Both the position numbers and the translations under genes were made by a program. The notes under the pieces were generated by a model. That model saw nothing but the letters and a program-made list of their open reading frames with translations, was not told where the DNA came from and did no database searches. A stretch of 6,042 nucleotides of DNA from Bacteroidota bacterium (GTDB taxonomy: Bacteria; Bacteroidota; Bacteroidia; Chitinophagales; LD1): NCBI GenBank assembly GCA_947457525.1, contig CANGXE010000112.1, positions 1-6,042 on the forward strand, in the 5' to 3' direction. Shown here in pieces: positions 5,699 through 6,042 of the stretch (within the stretch, counting starts at the first letter, position 1; the number at the start of each line of letters is the position of its first letter).

Positions 5699-6042
5699 TT
5701 ACTTTGCTGCGGGTTCTACTATTGGAACAACAATTTCTAATACTTTAAACTCTGTGCGTCTATTCACTGCTCTGCCGTCAGGGTTATCGGTGCCATCCGG
5801 ATTGTCATTTGAAGCGGCAATTGGTTCACCCTCTCCAAATGCTTTGCTCACTAAGCGATTCTTCGGCATTTTTTTGCTCAACAAATATTTCATAACAGCA
5901 TCGCTTCTGCGTTGAGAGAGTTTCATGTTATACTCTTCCGTTCCTTTGCTGTCGGTGTGTGAACCCACTTGAATAACGATGTTCGGATTAGCCGTCATAA
6001 ACTCAATGACTTTATTTAATACATCGGGTGCGGTGTTGGTCA
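5699..6042 (-). CDS. OmpA-like domain protein, C-terminal part (cut by the right window edge)
   Basis: The frame is open from the window edge, so the real start is outside; the ATG at 5998 is internal to the domain and is not the start. The 113 visible residues make up most of an OmpA-like peptidoglycan-binding domain: LNKVIEFMTANPNIVIQVGSHTDSKG, then YNMKLSQRRSDAVMKYLL, KNRLVSKAFGEGEP and NRRTEFKV. By family knowledge the Asp in HTDS and the first Arg of NRRTEF bind diaminopimelate in peptidoglycan. A short tail EIVVPIVEPAAK follows the domain and ends the protein. The domain anchors an outer-membrane or periplasmic protein to the cell wall. The N-terminal part (barrel, PD40/TPR repeats or lipoprotein) is not visible, so the exact protein type is open. 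A strong terminator follows. Confidence 0.95.
   Translation of the reverse strand, partial: TNTAPDVLNKVIEFMTANPNIVIQVGSHTDSKGTEEYNMKLSQRRSDAVMKYLLSKKMPKNRLVSKAFGEGEPIAASNDNPDGTDNPDGRAVNRRTEFKVLEIVVPIVEPAAK

Noticed and set aside
5762..5800. Repeated DNPDG in the OmpA-like domain as a tandem duplication
   Set aside because: A DNPDGxDNPxGR segment before NRR is common in Bacteroidota OmpA-like domains, so it is ordinary for the family.

Overview
The window reads as ordinary chromosomal DNA of a member of the Bacteroidota. The reasons are the moderate-to-low GC content, starts without clear Shine-Dalgarno sequences, a LytS-type histidine kinase with a PHFLFN box, OmpA-like and beta-barrel envelope proteins, and one match to the Bacteroidota -7 promoter element (TAnnTTTG). 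Gene density is high and no stretch over 300 bases lacks a gene. I cannot name a genus.

Left part (1-2090, all minus strand): a tight three-gene run, read from right to left. It encodes a lipoprotein esterase of the alpha/beta-hydrolase fold (1272-2090), a small exported protein that is probably a beta-barrel (629-1261), and the N-terminal 201 residues of a membrane histidine kinase cut by the window edge (1-605). The gaps are 10 and 23 nt, so the genes are probably co-transcribed from a promoter just upstream of 2090. The intergenic region 2091-2271 carries that candidate promoter and weak inverted repeats. Next comes the only plus-strand gene, a 125-aa protein of unknown function (2272-2649).

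Middle and right part (2642-6042, all minus strand): apaG (2642-3028), gmk for guanylate kinase (3035-3652), a yicC-family endoribonuclease gene (3728-4606), an EamA/DMT ten-helix transporter (4658-5593), and the C-terminal OmpA-like peptidoglycan-binding domain of a protein cut by the right edge (5699-6042). A strong intrinsic terminator at 5639-5676 ends the OmpA-domain gene. A second plausible terminator at 3695-3721 lies between yicC and gmk and may overlap a gmk promoter.

The genes cover nucleotide metabolism (Gmk), RNA turnover (YicC), envelope anchoring (OmpA domain), small-molecule transport (EamA) and a possible envelope sensor/hydrolase cluster (left). I found no mobile element, CRISPR array, tRNA, rRNA, defence system or clearly new system. 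The most open questions are the esterase/barrel/kinase cluster, the unknown 125-aa protein, and the terminator/promoter overlap before gmk.
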